DNA from: an uncultured Hyphomonas sp. | GTDB taxonomy: Bacteria > Pseudomonadota > Alphaproteobacteria > Caulobacterales > Hyphomonadaceae | Assembly (NCBI RefSeq): GCF_963675305.1 | Contig: NZ_OY776147.1 | Location: 3,348,001-3,412,000, forward strand | DNA: 64,000 bases | Reading direction: 5' to 3' | In this document: positions 7,961 through 15,940 of the stretch, in pieces | Layout: each line of letters opens with the position of its first letter | Numbering within the stretch: the stretch's first letter is position 1 | Translations under genes and position numbers: made by a program | The notes under the pieces: model-generated | What the model saw: the letters and a program-made list of their open reading frames with translations, nothing else | What the model was told of the DNA's origin: nothing | Database searches by the model: none

Positions 7961-8772
7961 GTCGTGGCCTCCACGAGTTTACGGCAATGAGCGAGCGCTT
8001 CTTTCGTGTCCGGCAGGACGCCGAACCAATGCTCGAAACTGTAGGCCGCCTGCGCAACCAGCATGCCGAGCCCGTCCATAGGCTGCCAGTTCTTTTTCAG
8101 CGCTTCCTCGCGGATCGCCGCAGCAGGCTTGCCATAGGAAATATCATAGAAGTACTGCCCGGTTGCCTCAGGCAACTCGAGAGTCTCGCCGGAATGACCC
8201 AGGCTGAGCGTGTTGATCACCACATCCGCCGTCGCAGCTTCGGAAATGCCCTCTTCCAGTGAACAGATCCCGGCAGTGATCCCGGTTTCAGTGACGAGGG
8301 TTTCGGCGCGTTCCCTGGTGCGGTTGGCAATCGTGATCTCCGCGCGGAGATCCATCAGGCTGACGGCCACGGCGCGGGCAGACCCGCCGGCACCCAGCAA
8401 GGTGACGCGGCTTCCGGCAACTTCAATCCCTGCATCCAGCAAACTGCGGACAAAGCCCGGCGCGTCTGTGTTCTCGGCGCGCCAGCCCCCCTGCTCCCGC
8501 CGGACAAGCGTATTTGCGGCTCCGATCCGCCGGGCGATGTCGCTGGTCTCATCAGCAAGGGAAAGTGCCTCTTCCTTGTGCGGAAGAGTGATGTTGAAGC
8601 CGAGCGCATTCCGCTCTGACAAGGTTTCAAGAGCGCTCTCCAGATCGCCTCGCTCGACACGCAGGGCTTCGTAGGTTGCATCGAAGCCGTGCTCGCGGAT
8701 CCACATCTTGTGAATCACGGGAGACAGCGAGTGCGATACCGGATCGCCGATGACGCCGAGCAGCCATGTCAT
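7957..8772 (-). CDS. aroE: Shikimate dehydrogenase (NADP+)
   Basis: 271 residues. The N-terminal substrate domain has SLSPVIHKMW and FNITLPHKEEAL (with the catalytic Lys). The ENTDAPGF segment carries the partner Asp. The nucleotide-binding domain has LLGAGGSARAVA and ANRTRERAE, an NADP-type basic patch. It reduces 3-dehydroshikimate to shikimate in aromatic amino-acid synthesis. It overlaps maf and coaE by 4 nt on each side. Confidence 0.95.
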   Translation of the reverse strand: MTWLLGVIGDPVSHSLSPVIHKMWIREHGFDATYEALRVERGDLESALETLSERNALGFNITLPHKEEALSLADETSDIARRIGAANTLVRREQGGWRAENTDAPGFVRSLLDAGIEVAGSRVTLLGAGGSARAVAVSLMDLRAEITIANRTRERAETLVTETGITAGICSLEEGISEAATADVVINTLSLGHSGETLELPEATGQYFYDISYGKPAAAIREEALKKNWQPMDGLGMLVAQAAYSFEHWFGVLPDTKEALAHCRKLVEATT

Positions 8773-9365
8773 GATGGAAGCACTCCCCGGATACGGAGAT
8801 AGTCCAGCAGAGGCAATAAAGGCAGGCCCAGGATCGAGAAGTAATCTCCCTCGATCTTGTTGAAGAGCTGCGCGCCGAGACCTTCCAACTGGTAGGCGCC
8901 AACTGTGGAGAGCAGCGGATCCCCGACCTGCTCAACATATTGCTCGATAAAGTCTTCGCTGAGCGGACGCATGGTGAGGCGTGGGCGGGCAAGGTGCCGC
9001 CAGACGGGCTGGCCGTTTTCACAGACGACAATTGCCGTTTCCAGCGTGTGGGCCTTGCCGGACAATTTCCGCAGATGGTCCCGCGCCCCGTCCAGGTCCT
9101 TCGGCTTGTCGAATGCCTCATCTCCGAGGGCCAGCATCTGGTCTCCGCCAATCACCAGACCCTGCTGGCGCTGGGAAATCTTGACCGCCTTCAGCTCCGC
9201 CAGGCGCATGGCCTGATCCCGCACCGGCAGGCCCTCAGCGCGCAGACCGGCTTTCATCGCATCCTCGTCGACATTCGGGCGCACAGCTTCCGCTTCCACC
9301 CCGGCAGATGTCAGCAGGCGCCGGCGGCTTTCGCTGCCTGAGGCCAGGATCACTTCAAGACTCAT
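8769..9365 (-). CDS. maf: Maf-family nucleoside triphosphate pyrophosphatase
   Basis: 198 residues starting MSLEVILASGSESRRRLL. The usual Maf SxSPRR motif is present as SGSESRRR, a mild variant. LVIGGDQMLALG supplies the metal-binding acidic centre, and LSTVGAYQLEGLGAQLF is the usual late motif. Maf proteins hydrolyse non-canonical or modified NTPs to monophosphates. The start at 9365 is fixed by the ATGA overlap with the ppsR stop. It is co-transcribed with ppsR and aroE. Confidence 0.92.
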   Translation of the reverse strand: MSLEVILASGSESRRRLLTSAGVEAEAVRPNVDEDAMKAGLRAEGLPVRDQAMRLAELKAVKISQRQQGLVIGGDQMLALGDEAFDKPKDLDGARDHLRKLSGKAHTLETAIVVCENGQPVWRHLARPRLTMRPLSEDFIEQYVEQVGDPLLSTVGAYQLEGLGAQLFNKIEGDYFSILGLPLLPLLDYLRIRGVLPS

Positions 9366-10204
9366 GGATGGCCCCGGCGTTCGTTCAACAGGTTCAGAAT
9401 GGCTGCGGCCGTTTCTTCGACGGAGCGGCGGGACACATCGATGGTGCGCCATTTGTTGCGCTGGAACAGGCGATTGGCCTGTGTCACCTCATCACGCACA
9501 GCATCCTCATCGGCATAGATCGTATGCTCGTCCTGATTCAGGGAAATCAGGCGCGCGCGGCGAATCTGCACAAGCCGTTCGGCACTGATCTTGAGCCCGA
9601 CAATCATCGGACCCTTGTCGCCCATTTTCTCGATATGCGATGGCAGCGGAACGCCCGGTACGAGCGGAATGTTTCCCGCACGCACTTTCCGGTTGGCAAG
9701 ATACACACAGGTCGGCGTCTTGGACGTCCGGCTGACGCCCAGCAGGATAACGTCCGCGCCGGTCAGGCTCTCCACATTCTGCCCGTCATCGTGAGCGAGT
9801 GTAAAATTGATCGCTTCCATGCGTTCGAAATAGTCGTCATCCAGGGCATGTTGCCCCGCCACTTTCTGGTTGGCAGAAATGCCAAGGTGCCGGCTGAGCA
9901 TGGCGATGGATGCATCCAGCACCGGCAGCGTCGGAATGCCTTTCTCGCGGCAGAAGGACTCCAGCCTTCCGCGCAGGGCTTCGTCGGAAATCGTGTACCA
10001 GACAACACCGGGTGCTGCCTCGATCTCCCGCATAACCCGTTCGAGCTGGCGTTCGGAGCGAACAAGATAATAATTGTGCTCAAGCGCCTGCACATTTTCG
10101 AACTGGGCGCAGGCGGCCCGCTGGATGGCGTTCAGCGTTTCCCCGGTCGAATCCGACACGAGGTGAACGTTGAAATATATGCTGGGGCGAAGAGACCGAG
10201 TCAT
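9362..10204 (-). CDS. ppsR: Pyruvate phosphate dikinase regulatory protein (DUF299)
   Basis: About 280 residues with FNVHLVSDSTGETLNAI near the N-terminus and the P-loop-like GVSRTSKTPTCVYLA near residues 152-166. This family is a bifunctional ADP-dependent kinase and Pi-dependent phosphorylase. It switches pyruvate phosphate dikinase or PEP synthase off and on through a Thr residue. An in-frame ATG exists at 10270, but homologues begin at MTR followed by the SxYFxxHLVSDSTG block, so 10204 is preferred. This leaves the intergenic origin free. It is the first gene of the minus-strand operon leading away from the origin. Confidence 0.93.
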   Translation of the reverse strand: MTRSLRPSIYFNVHLVSDSTGETLNAIQRAACAQFENVQALEHNYYLVRSERQLERVMREIEAAPGVVWYTISDEALRGRLESFCREKGIPTLPVLDASIAMLSRHLGISANQKVAGQHALDDDYFERMEAINFTLAHDDGQNVESLTGADVILLGVSRTSKTPTCVYLANRKVRAGNIPLVPGVPLPSHIEKMGDKGPMIVGLKISAERLVQIRRARLISLNQDEHTIYADEDAVRDEVTQANRLFQRNKWRTIDVSRRSVEETAAAILNLLNERRGHP

Positions 10205-10256
10205 GGTCTCACTGTGTTGCTGAGGTTCGGCGATTTCACAAGACCTGTGACTCGCC

Positions 10257-10265
10257 TGTGGATAG
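10257..10265 (-). promoter_or_regulatory. DnaA-box-like site in the putative origin
   Basis: Read on the minus strand this is CTATCCACA, one mismatch from the consensus TTATCCACA. It sits immediately upstream of the ppsR start, at the left edge of the origin interval. Confidence 0.6.
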
Positions 10266-10395
10266 CGCATTTTGTCCCGATGGAATCACAAAAATCCCAC
10301 AGGCAGAGGAATCCGACTCCGAGGAATCACCTTCCGTTCCATCCTGTGACTCCAGCGGGGCCATTTACGTTTGGTTAACTATTGAATCCGGGGCG

Positions 10396-10411
10396 TTAAG
10401 ACCCGCTTAAC
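10396..10411 (+). promoter_or_regulatory. CtrA-binding site (TTAA-N7-TTAAC)
   Basis: TTAA at 10396-10399, seven bases GACCCGC, then TTAAC at 10407-10411. This exactly matches the full CtrA consensus. An extra GTTAAC half-site lies at 10374-10379. In Caulobacter, CtrA bound at such sites represses initiation in swarmer cells. Confidence 0.85.
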
Positions 10412-10544
10412 CCTGTCCGCCAACCTGTGACTCCTGTGTGGAATTCTCTGGACAAATCCGCACATCACCCTTTTTCCCACGGACTCACCGTCTAATAGTC
10501 ATAAGCGCCCTGACGGGCTTGTTTTAGATTTTGGGAAAAAAGCC

Positions 10545-11582
10545 ATGGGCACCGACGAATCGAAAAAGTTGCTTAAGGTTCTCGGCGGAGAGCGTTTCGA
10601 AAGGCCTCCGGTATGGATGATGCGCCAGGCTGGGCGCCACCTGCCCGAATATCTTGAACTCCGGTCCCGGGCGAAGAACTTTCTCGATTTCTGCTACACA
10701 CCTTCCATGGCAGCGGAAGCCACGCTGCAGCCTATCCGGCGCTACGGCATGGATGGGGCCATCCTCTTCGCAGACATCCTGTTGGTGCTCGATGCGATGG
10801 GTCTGGACGTCAAATTCGAAAAAGGTGTCGGCCCGCTGGTGGAACAGGTTACCGGACCGGCCGATCTGGACCGCGTGCCGGCTGTCAAAGCAGCTGACAG
10901 GCTATCGCCCGTTTATGAGACCGTCTCTCGGGTGCGCGACGGCCTGCCGGCACAAACAACGCTGATCGGGTTTGCAGGCTCCCCCTGGACGGTCAGCCTC
11001 TATGCCATCGAGGGGCGCGGCAAGACGGACAAGTCTGATGCCTGGCGCTGGGCCCATGGCCGGCCGGAAGAACTTGCGGCAGTCATGGACAAGGTTGCCG
11101 AGGCAACAGTTGAATATCTTGCCCGCCAGGTTGAGGCAGGTGCTGAAGCGCTCATGCTGTTCGACAGCTGGGCCGAAGGCCTTCCTGACAATATTTTCCG
11201 GGAAGTCATCATCGCGCCGACGAAGAAGCTGGTAGCCGGTCTTCGCGCGCGGGGTGTGACTGTTCCCGTGATCGGATTCCCCCGGGGTGCCGGTGTCATG
11301 CTGGAACCTTATGCAAAGGAAACCGGTGTGACCGCGGTCGGGCTCGATACGGCAGCGGTTCCATCCTTTGTGAATTCTGTTCTTCCGCCGGACATGCCGG
11401 TTCAGGGTCATCTTGACCCGCTTCTGCTGATCGAAGGAGGCCCGCGCATGGAAGCGCGTGTGCGGGAATTGATGGCCGCCTATTCCGGTCGCCCCCATAT
11501 CTTTAATCTCGGACACGGCGTCCGTCCGGAAACGCCGATCGTAAACGTCGAGCGTGTTCTGAAAATTCTGCGGGAAGGTTGA
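10545..11582 (+). CDS. hemE: Uroporphyrinogen decarboxylase
   Basis: 345 residues with the family signatures PPVWMMRQAGRHLPEY (residues 21-36) and GFAGSPWTVSLYAIEG (about 141-156), and the late GHGVRPETP. It decarboxylates the four acetate side chains of uroporphyrinogen III to coproporphyrinogen III in the cytoplasm. It is the first gene to the right of the putative origin and leads a haem cluster with hemH and hemJ. The ATG at 10545 gives the normal N-terminus. Confidence 0.97.
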   Translation: MGTDESKKLLKVLGGERFERPPVWMMRQAGRHLPEYLELRSRAKNFLDFCYTPSMAAEATLQPIRRYGMDGAILFADILLVLDAMGLDVKFEKGVGPLVEQVTGPADLDRVPAVKAADRLSPVYETVSRVRDGLPAQTTLIGFAGSPWTVSLYAIEGRGKTDKSDAWRWAHGRPEELAAVMDKVAEATVEYLARQVEAGAEALMLFDSWAEGLPDNIFREVIIAPTKKLVAGLRARGVTVPVIGFPRGAGVMLEPYAKETGVTAVGLDTAAVPSFVNSVLPPDMPVQGHLDPLLLIEGGPRMEARVRELMAAYSGRPHIFNLGHGVRPETPIVNVERVLKILREG

Positions 11583-11584
11583 GT

Positions 11585-12655
11585 ATGGGCCGGAAGGTTG
11601 CCGTTGTACTGTTCAATCTGGGAGGACCGGATAAGGCGGAGTCCGTCCGCCCTTTCCTGAAGAACCTGTTCCGTGACCCGGCCATTATCACGGCGCCGCT
11701 GCCGATCCGCTGGTTTCTGGCGCGGCTGATCTCAAGGACCCGGGCGCCGAGCGTCATCAAGAATTACGCGATGATGGACGCAGGCGGGGGCTCTCCCCTG
11801 CTGCCGGAAACGGAAAAACAGGCCGAAGCCCTGCAGGCAGAGCTGTCTAAGCGCCTGCCGGAAGATGACGTGCGCTGCTTCATCGCAATGCGCTACTGGC
11901 ACCCCTTCACTGAACAGGCCGCGAAAGATGTGAAAGCCTGGGGGGCGGACGAAGTCGTCCTGCTGCCGCTCTACCCTCAGTTCTCTACGACGACGACGGG
12001 GTCTTCGCTCACAGCCTGGAAGAAAGCCTACAAGTATCCGGTCCGCACCATTTGCTGTTACCCGTTTGAGGAAAACTTCGTCTCGGCCCATGTCGACCGG
12101 ATCATGCAGGCCTGGGAAAAAGCCGGGCGTCCGGAGAATGTGTCCCTGCTCCTGTCCGCGCATGGCCTGCCGGAAAAGATCGTGAAGGACGGCGATCCGT
12201 ATCAATGGCAATGTGAGACCATGGCGGAGATGATCACCGGCCGCGTGCCGCGCGACTGGGAAGTCACCGCCTGTTACCAGTCCCGCGTTGGTCCGCTGAA
12301 ATGGATCGGCCCGCCGACCGAAGAAGTGATCGCCGAGAAATCCAAAGAGGGTAAGAATATTCTGATCGCGCCGATCGCGTTTGTGTCGGAGCATATCGAA
12401 ACCCTGGTTGAACTGGGTGAGGAATACAGGCTGGTCGCTGAAGAACATGGCGCTGCGAGCTACACGCGGGTCGAAGCGCTGGGCACGCATCCCGAGTTCA
12501 TTTCCATGCTGGCGAATGAAACTGCCGAAGCCCTCGGTATGAAAACTCCGATGCGATCCTGCGGCGGTGACCGGCTTTGCCCGCATGAATTCAGTGGATG
12601 CCCTCACAAACAGCCGGTTCGCAAAGCGGGCCAGGCAATCAATCCGCAATCCTGA
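11585..12655 (+). CDS. hemH: Ferrochelatase
   Basis: 356 residues. LFNLGGPD opens the protein; FIAMRYWHPF and LLPLYPQFSTTTTGS follow, and LLSAHGLPEKIVK contains the metal-site His. The C-terminus carries cysteines at residues 326, 332 and 339, and there is a C157-C158 pair. Caulobacter ferrochelatase is reported to bind a [2Fe-2S] cluster through C-terminal and internal cysteines, so these are candidate ligands. It inserts iron into protoporphyrin IX at the inner membrane. ATG 11585 follows GGAAGG; a TTG at 11579 overlaps the hemE stop and is less likely. Confidence 0.95.
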   Translation: MGRKVAVVLFNLGGPDKAESVRPFLKNLFRDPAIITAPLPIRWFLARLISRTRAPSVIKNYAMMDAGGGSPLLPETEKQAEALQAELSKRLPEDDVRCFIAMRYWHPFTEQAAKDVKAWGADEVVLLPLYPQFSTTTTGSSLTAWKKAYKYPVRTICCYPFEENFVSAHVDRIMQAWEKAGRPENVSLLLSAHGLPEKIVKDGDPYQWQCETMAEMITGRVPRDWEVTACYQSRVGPLKWIGPPTEEVIAEKSKEGKNILIAPIAFVSEHIETLVELGEEYRLVAEEHGAASYTRVEALGTHPEFISMLANETAEALGMKTPMRSCGGDRLCPHEFSGCPHKQPVRKAGQAINPQS

Positions 12656-12669
12656 AGGACTGAGGCATC

Positions 12670-13098
12670 ATGCTCTACAACTGGATCAAGGCTGCGCATG
12701 TGATCTTCGTCATCGCAACGATGGCGAGTCTGATGATCTATCCGCGCTACAAGATCCACCAGCTGGCGAGCCAGCCGGGTGAGCCCTTGTTCGAGACGAT
12801 GAAGTCTGCGGCCAACAAGCTGCGCCTGATCGTGATGAATCCCTCAATCATCCTGATCTGGGTATTCGGCGGCCTGATGCTGTGGATGAACCCTTCCCTG
12901 TTGTCTCAGCCCTGGATGCATGTGAAACTATTGTTCGTGACACTCATCACCGCCATGCACGGATATTACGTCTATGTTGGCAAGCGTATCGACCGGGGCA
13001 CGTCGAAAGTGTCTGCCAAGACTCTGCGCATGCTGAACGAAGTCCCATTCCTGATGATGATTGTCGTTGTGATCATGGTGCTGGTCCGGCCGTTCTGA
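12670..13098 (+). CDS. hemJ: Protoporphyrinogen oxidase HemJ
   Basis: A 142-residue protein with four predicted membrane helices (about residues 8-24, 56-75, 83-101, 121-140). The N-terminal YNWIKAAHVIFVIATMASL contains the conserved His, and LLFVTLITAMHGYY a second one. HemJ oxidises protoporphyrinogen IX in bacteria lacking HemG and HemY. It lies 14 bp after hemH in the same direction, completing three haem-synthesis steps in one cluster. Confidence 0.93.
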   Translation: MLYNWIKAAHVIFVIATMASLMIYPRYKIHQLASQPGEPLFETMKSAANKLRLIVMNPSIILIWVFGGLMLWMNPSLLSQPWMHVKLLFVTLITAMHGYYVYVGKRIDRGTSKVSAKTLRMLNEVPFLMMIVVVIMVLVRPF

Positions 13099-13255
13099 CC
13101 GGCCCGGTTGCGCAGGAACTCTTGACGAACAAGGCCTTGTGAGCCCATAAGCCTCGCAATCCGGTGCACAGTCCTTGTGCCTGCGGCGCCTTTTTCGTCG
13201 CCCGGCCCTCCCAAAACCCGTCTCCCGCAGACCCCTACAATTGGAATCCATCGGC

Positions 13256-14545
13256 ATGGCCTCTTCGATGCTCGACAACGTCACCAGCGTGACTCTTCGC
13301 GAACTGAAAGCGAAGTCCCCGGAAGAGCTGCTTGCATATGCAGAAGAACTGGAAGTCGAGAACGCTTCTTCGATGCGGACGCAGGACATGCTGTTCGCGA
13401 TCCTGAAAGAGCTGGCCGACAGCGAAGTGGAGATCACCGGTCAGGGTGTGCTCGAAGTTCTGACGGACGGCTTCGGCTTCCTGCGTTCGCCGGAATCCAA
13501 CTATCTGCCCGGCCCGGACGATATCTATGTCAGCCCGGAAGTCCTGAAGAAGGGCAACATCCGCACCGGCGACACGGTGGAAGGCCCGATTATCGCGCCG
13601 CAGGACAATGAGCGCTATTTTGCGCTGACCGATGTGTCGCGGATCAATTTCGAAGAGCCGGACAAGGCCAACAAGAAAGTCCACTTCGACAACCTCACTC
13701 CGCTCTATCCGGAAGAGCGCCTGCGCATGGAAAGCCAGGATCCGACCCGGAAAGACCGGTCTGGCCGCGTGATCGATATCGTCGCGCCGATCGGTAAAGG
13801 CCAGCGGGCCCTGATCGTTGCTCCGCCGCGCACCGGTAAGACCGTGCTGTTGCAGAACATCGCTTCGGCCATCGAAGAGAACCACCCGGAATGTTACCTG
13901 ATCGTGCTGTTGATCGACGAACGCCCGGAAGAAGTTACCGACATGCGCCGCACGGTGAAAGGCGAAGTCGTCGCCTCAACCTTCGACGAGCCAGCAACCC
14001 GTCACGTTCAGGTCGCCGAAATGGTGATTGAGAAAGCCAAGCGCCTTGTTGAGCACAAGCGGGATGTCGTCATCCTGCTCGACTCGATTACGCGTCTCGG
14101 CCGCGCCTACAACACGACTGTCCCCTCTTCCGGTAAAGTGCTGACCGGTGGTGTCGACGCCAACGCCCTGCAGCGTCCGAAGCGTTTCTTCGGTGCTGCG
14201 CGAAACGTCGAGAACGGCGGATCGCTGACCATCGTTGCGACCGCGCTGATCGATACCGGCAGCCGGATGGACGAAGTCATCTTCGAGGAATTCAAAGGCA
14301 CGGGTAACTCCGAAGTCGTGCTCGACCGGAAGATTGCCGACAAGCGGACCTTCCCGGCCATCGACATCATGAAGTCCGGCACGCGGAAAGAAGAGCTGAT
14401 CACGCCGCAGGATCAGCTGTCGAAGATCTATATTCTTCGCCGGATCCTTGGTCCGATGGGCACCAATGATGCGATCGACTTCCTGATCGACAAGCTGCGT
14501 CAGACGAAGACGAACGACGAATTCTTCGAAGCGATGAAGAACTGA
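13256..14545 (+). CDS. rho: Transcription termination factor Rho
   Basis: 429 residues. The N-terminal cold-shock-like RNA-binding domain includes GFGFLRSPESNYLPGPDDIY. The ATPase domain has the Walker A VAPPRTGKTVLLQ and Walker B YLIVLLIDERPEE. RNA-binding loop residues follow in the second half. Rho is a hexameric RNA helicase that ends transcription. The start at 13256 (MASSML) or 13268 (MLDNV) fits the family length; earlier in-frame codons run through the leader. The hemE-hemH-hemJ-rho-mnmE order is the one seen in Caulobacter relatives. Confidence 0.96.
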   Translation: MASSMLDNVTSVTLRELKAKSPEELLAYAEELEVENASSMRTQDMLFAILKELADSEVEITGQGVLEVLTDGFGFLRSPESNYLPGPDDIYVSPEVLKKGNIRTGDTVEGPIIAPQDNERYFALTDVSRINFEEPDKANKKVHFDNLTPLYPEERLRMESQDPTRKDRSGRVIDIVAPIGKGQRALIVAPPRTGKTVLLQNIASAIEENHPECYLIVLLIDERPEEVTDMRRTVKGEVVASTFDEPATRHVQVAEMVIEKAKRLVEHKRDVVILLDSITRLGRAYNTTVPSSGKVLTGGVDANALQRPKRFFGAARNVENGGSLTIVATALIDTGSRMDEVIFEEFKGTGNSEVVLDRKIADKRTFPAIDIMKSGTRKEELITPQDQLSKIYILRRILGPMGTNDAIDFLIDKLRQTKTNDEFFEAMKN

Positions 14546-14561
14546 CCGGAGGCGTTTGGCC

Positions 14562-15887
14562 ATGAGCGAGCGCGACACGATCTGCGCCCTCGCTTCGGGC
14601 CAGCCCCCTGCTGCAATCTGCATCCTGCGCCTGTCGGGCGACAGGGTCTGGAAGGTCGCCGGCGCCCTGCTCGAATGCGGCCTGCCTGAACCGCGTCATG
14701 CGACCCTCACCAAATTCCGGGATGAAGACGGCACGCTGATCGACGAAGGTCTCGCCCTCTTCATGCCGGGCCCGCATTCCTACACAGGCGAAGACACGCT
14801 GGAGCTTTATCTCCATGGTGGTCCCGCTGTGATTAAACACTCACTAGATACGTTGACAGCTCAGCCGGGTGTACGGCTCGCCGAACCGGGGGAGTTCACA
14901 CGCCGCGCTTTCGAAGCTGGCAAGCTGGACCTGACCGAAGCCGAAGGTGTGGCAGATATCATTGAAGCTGAAACCGAAGCGCAGAAAGCTCAGGCACTGC
15001 GGCAGCTGACAGGTGGTCTGACAGAGACTTATGATCGCTGGCGGGCTGAGCTGACGGGCGTGCTCGCCCTGATCGAAGTCATAGTTGATTTTCCGGATGA
15101 GGGCGACACACCGGAAGACACAGTCCGGCCGATCCTCGACAAGCTGGATCTGATCATCACAGAGCTGGAAGACGCGCTTGGTGATCGGGGCATCGGCGAG
15201 AAAATCAGGGATGGATTCCGGGTTGCCATAGTTGGTCCGCCGAATGCCGGGAAATCTTCCCTGCTCAATCGCATCGCCCGTCGGGAAGCCGCCATCGTAA
15301 CCGACATTGCCGGGACGACCCGCGATGTGGTTGAGGTCCGTCTTGTGCTGGGCGGTCAGGTCGTCTGGCTGGCAGATACAGCGGGTCTTCGGGAAACGGC
15401 CGACATTGTGGAAGCCGAAGGCGTCCGCCGGGCAGAGCGCGCCGCACGCGAAGCGGATCTCCGCATTCATGTGATCGACGGGGCAAATCCGGAATCGGTG
15501 GCCGGGCCGGTGGAGCAGCAGGATATCCTGGTCTTCAACAAGGCGGACCAAAGGTCTGTTGGTCTCGTACCCGATGGCGCCCTGCCCGTTTCAGCGATGA
15601 CCGGCGAAGGCGTTGAGGAACTGGAATCCCGGATCGGGCGTTTTATTTCTAAACGGGCAACGTCTGTGGAAGCCCCGGTTATCACGCGGGCGCGACATCG
15701 GGAGAAGCTGAGTGCAGGCCTCGCCAGTCTGGTCCAGGCGCGGCAGCTGCTTGAAGATGACATGGGCGCTGAGCTTGCGGCAGAAGATGTGCGCATGGCG
15801 CTGCGTCAGTTGGGGGCGGTGATCGGGACGGTTGGAGTTGAAGACGTGCTGGGCGCTGTCTTCTCCCAGTTCTGTATCGGCAAATGA
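14562..15887 (+). CDS. mnmE: tRNA uridine-5-carboxymethylaminomethyl GTPase MnmE
   Basis: 441 residues starting MSERDTICALASGQPPAAI. The N-terminal tetrahydrofolate-binding domain contains LYLHGGPAVIKHSL. The G domain has G1 GPPNAGKSSLLN, G3 DTAGLRET and G4 NKAD. The C-terminus ends FCIGK, the invariant Cys motif. With MnmG it modifies the wobble uridine of tRNAs. GGAGG precedes the ATG; it follows rho by 16 bp. Confidence 0.96.
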   Translation: MSERDTICALASGQPPAAICILRLSGDRVWKVAGALLECGLPEPRHATLTKFRDEDGTLIDEGLALFMPGPHSYTGEDTLELYLHGGPAVIKHSLDTLTAQPGVRLAEPGEFTRRAFEAGKLDLTEAEGVADIIEAETEAQKAQALRQLTGGLTETYDRWRAELTGVLALIEVIVDFPDEGDTPEDTVRPILDKLDLIITELEDALGDRGIGEKIRDGFRVAIVGPPNAGKSSLLNRIARREAAIVTDIAGTTRDVVEVRLVLGGQVVWLADTAGLRETADIVEAEGVRRAERAAREADLRIHVIDGANPESVAGPVEQQDILVFNKADQRSVGLVPDGALPVSAMTGEGVEELESRIGRFISKRATSVEAPVITRARHREKLSAGLASLVQARQLLEDDMGAELAAEDVRMALRQLGAVIGTVGVEDVLGAVFSQFCIGK

Positions 15888-15929
15888 CCCCTAGGGTTTA
15901 GCGGCGCCCGGCGTTATATAGCCCGCTCA

Positions 15930-15938
15930 TTATCCACA
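15930..15938 (+). promoter_or_regulatory. Perfect DnaA box upstream of mnmG
   Basis: TTATCCACA matches the DnaA consensus exactly. It ends 2 bp before the ATG at 15941, so bound DnaA would overlap the mnmG translation-start region. A TTATATA stretch lies about 15 bp upstream. Confidence 0.65.
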
Positions 15939-15940
15939 GG

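Larger units (their letters stand above)
10249..10486. promoter_or_regulatory. Cluster of nine GANTC (CcrM methylation) sites
   Basis: GANTC occurs at 10249, 10283, 10309, 10315, 10324, 10348, 10384, 10429 and 10482. Two more lie just outside, at 10149 and 10198. Chance expectation is about one per 256 bp or rarer at high GC. GANTC is the CcrM adenine-methylation site in alphaproteobacteria, whose hemimethylation marks passage of the replication fork. Confidence 0.85.
10205..10544. other. Probable chromosomal replication origin (oriC, Caulobacter type)
   Basis: A 340-bp gap between divergent ppsR and hemE. In Caulobacter crescentus the origin lies next to hemE with CtrA and DnaA sites. This gap holds a perfect CtrA box (10396-10411) and a DnaA-box-like CTATCCACA (complement of 10257-10265). 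It also has three copies of CCTGTGACTC (10244, 10343, 10424), nine GANTC sites (10249-10486), and an AT-richer stretch just before hemE. Genes to the left run mostly minus and to the right plus, as expected at an origin. No replication data are available from sequence alone. Confidence 0.85.
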
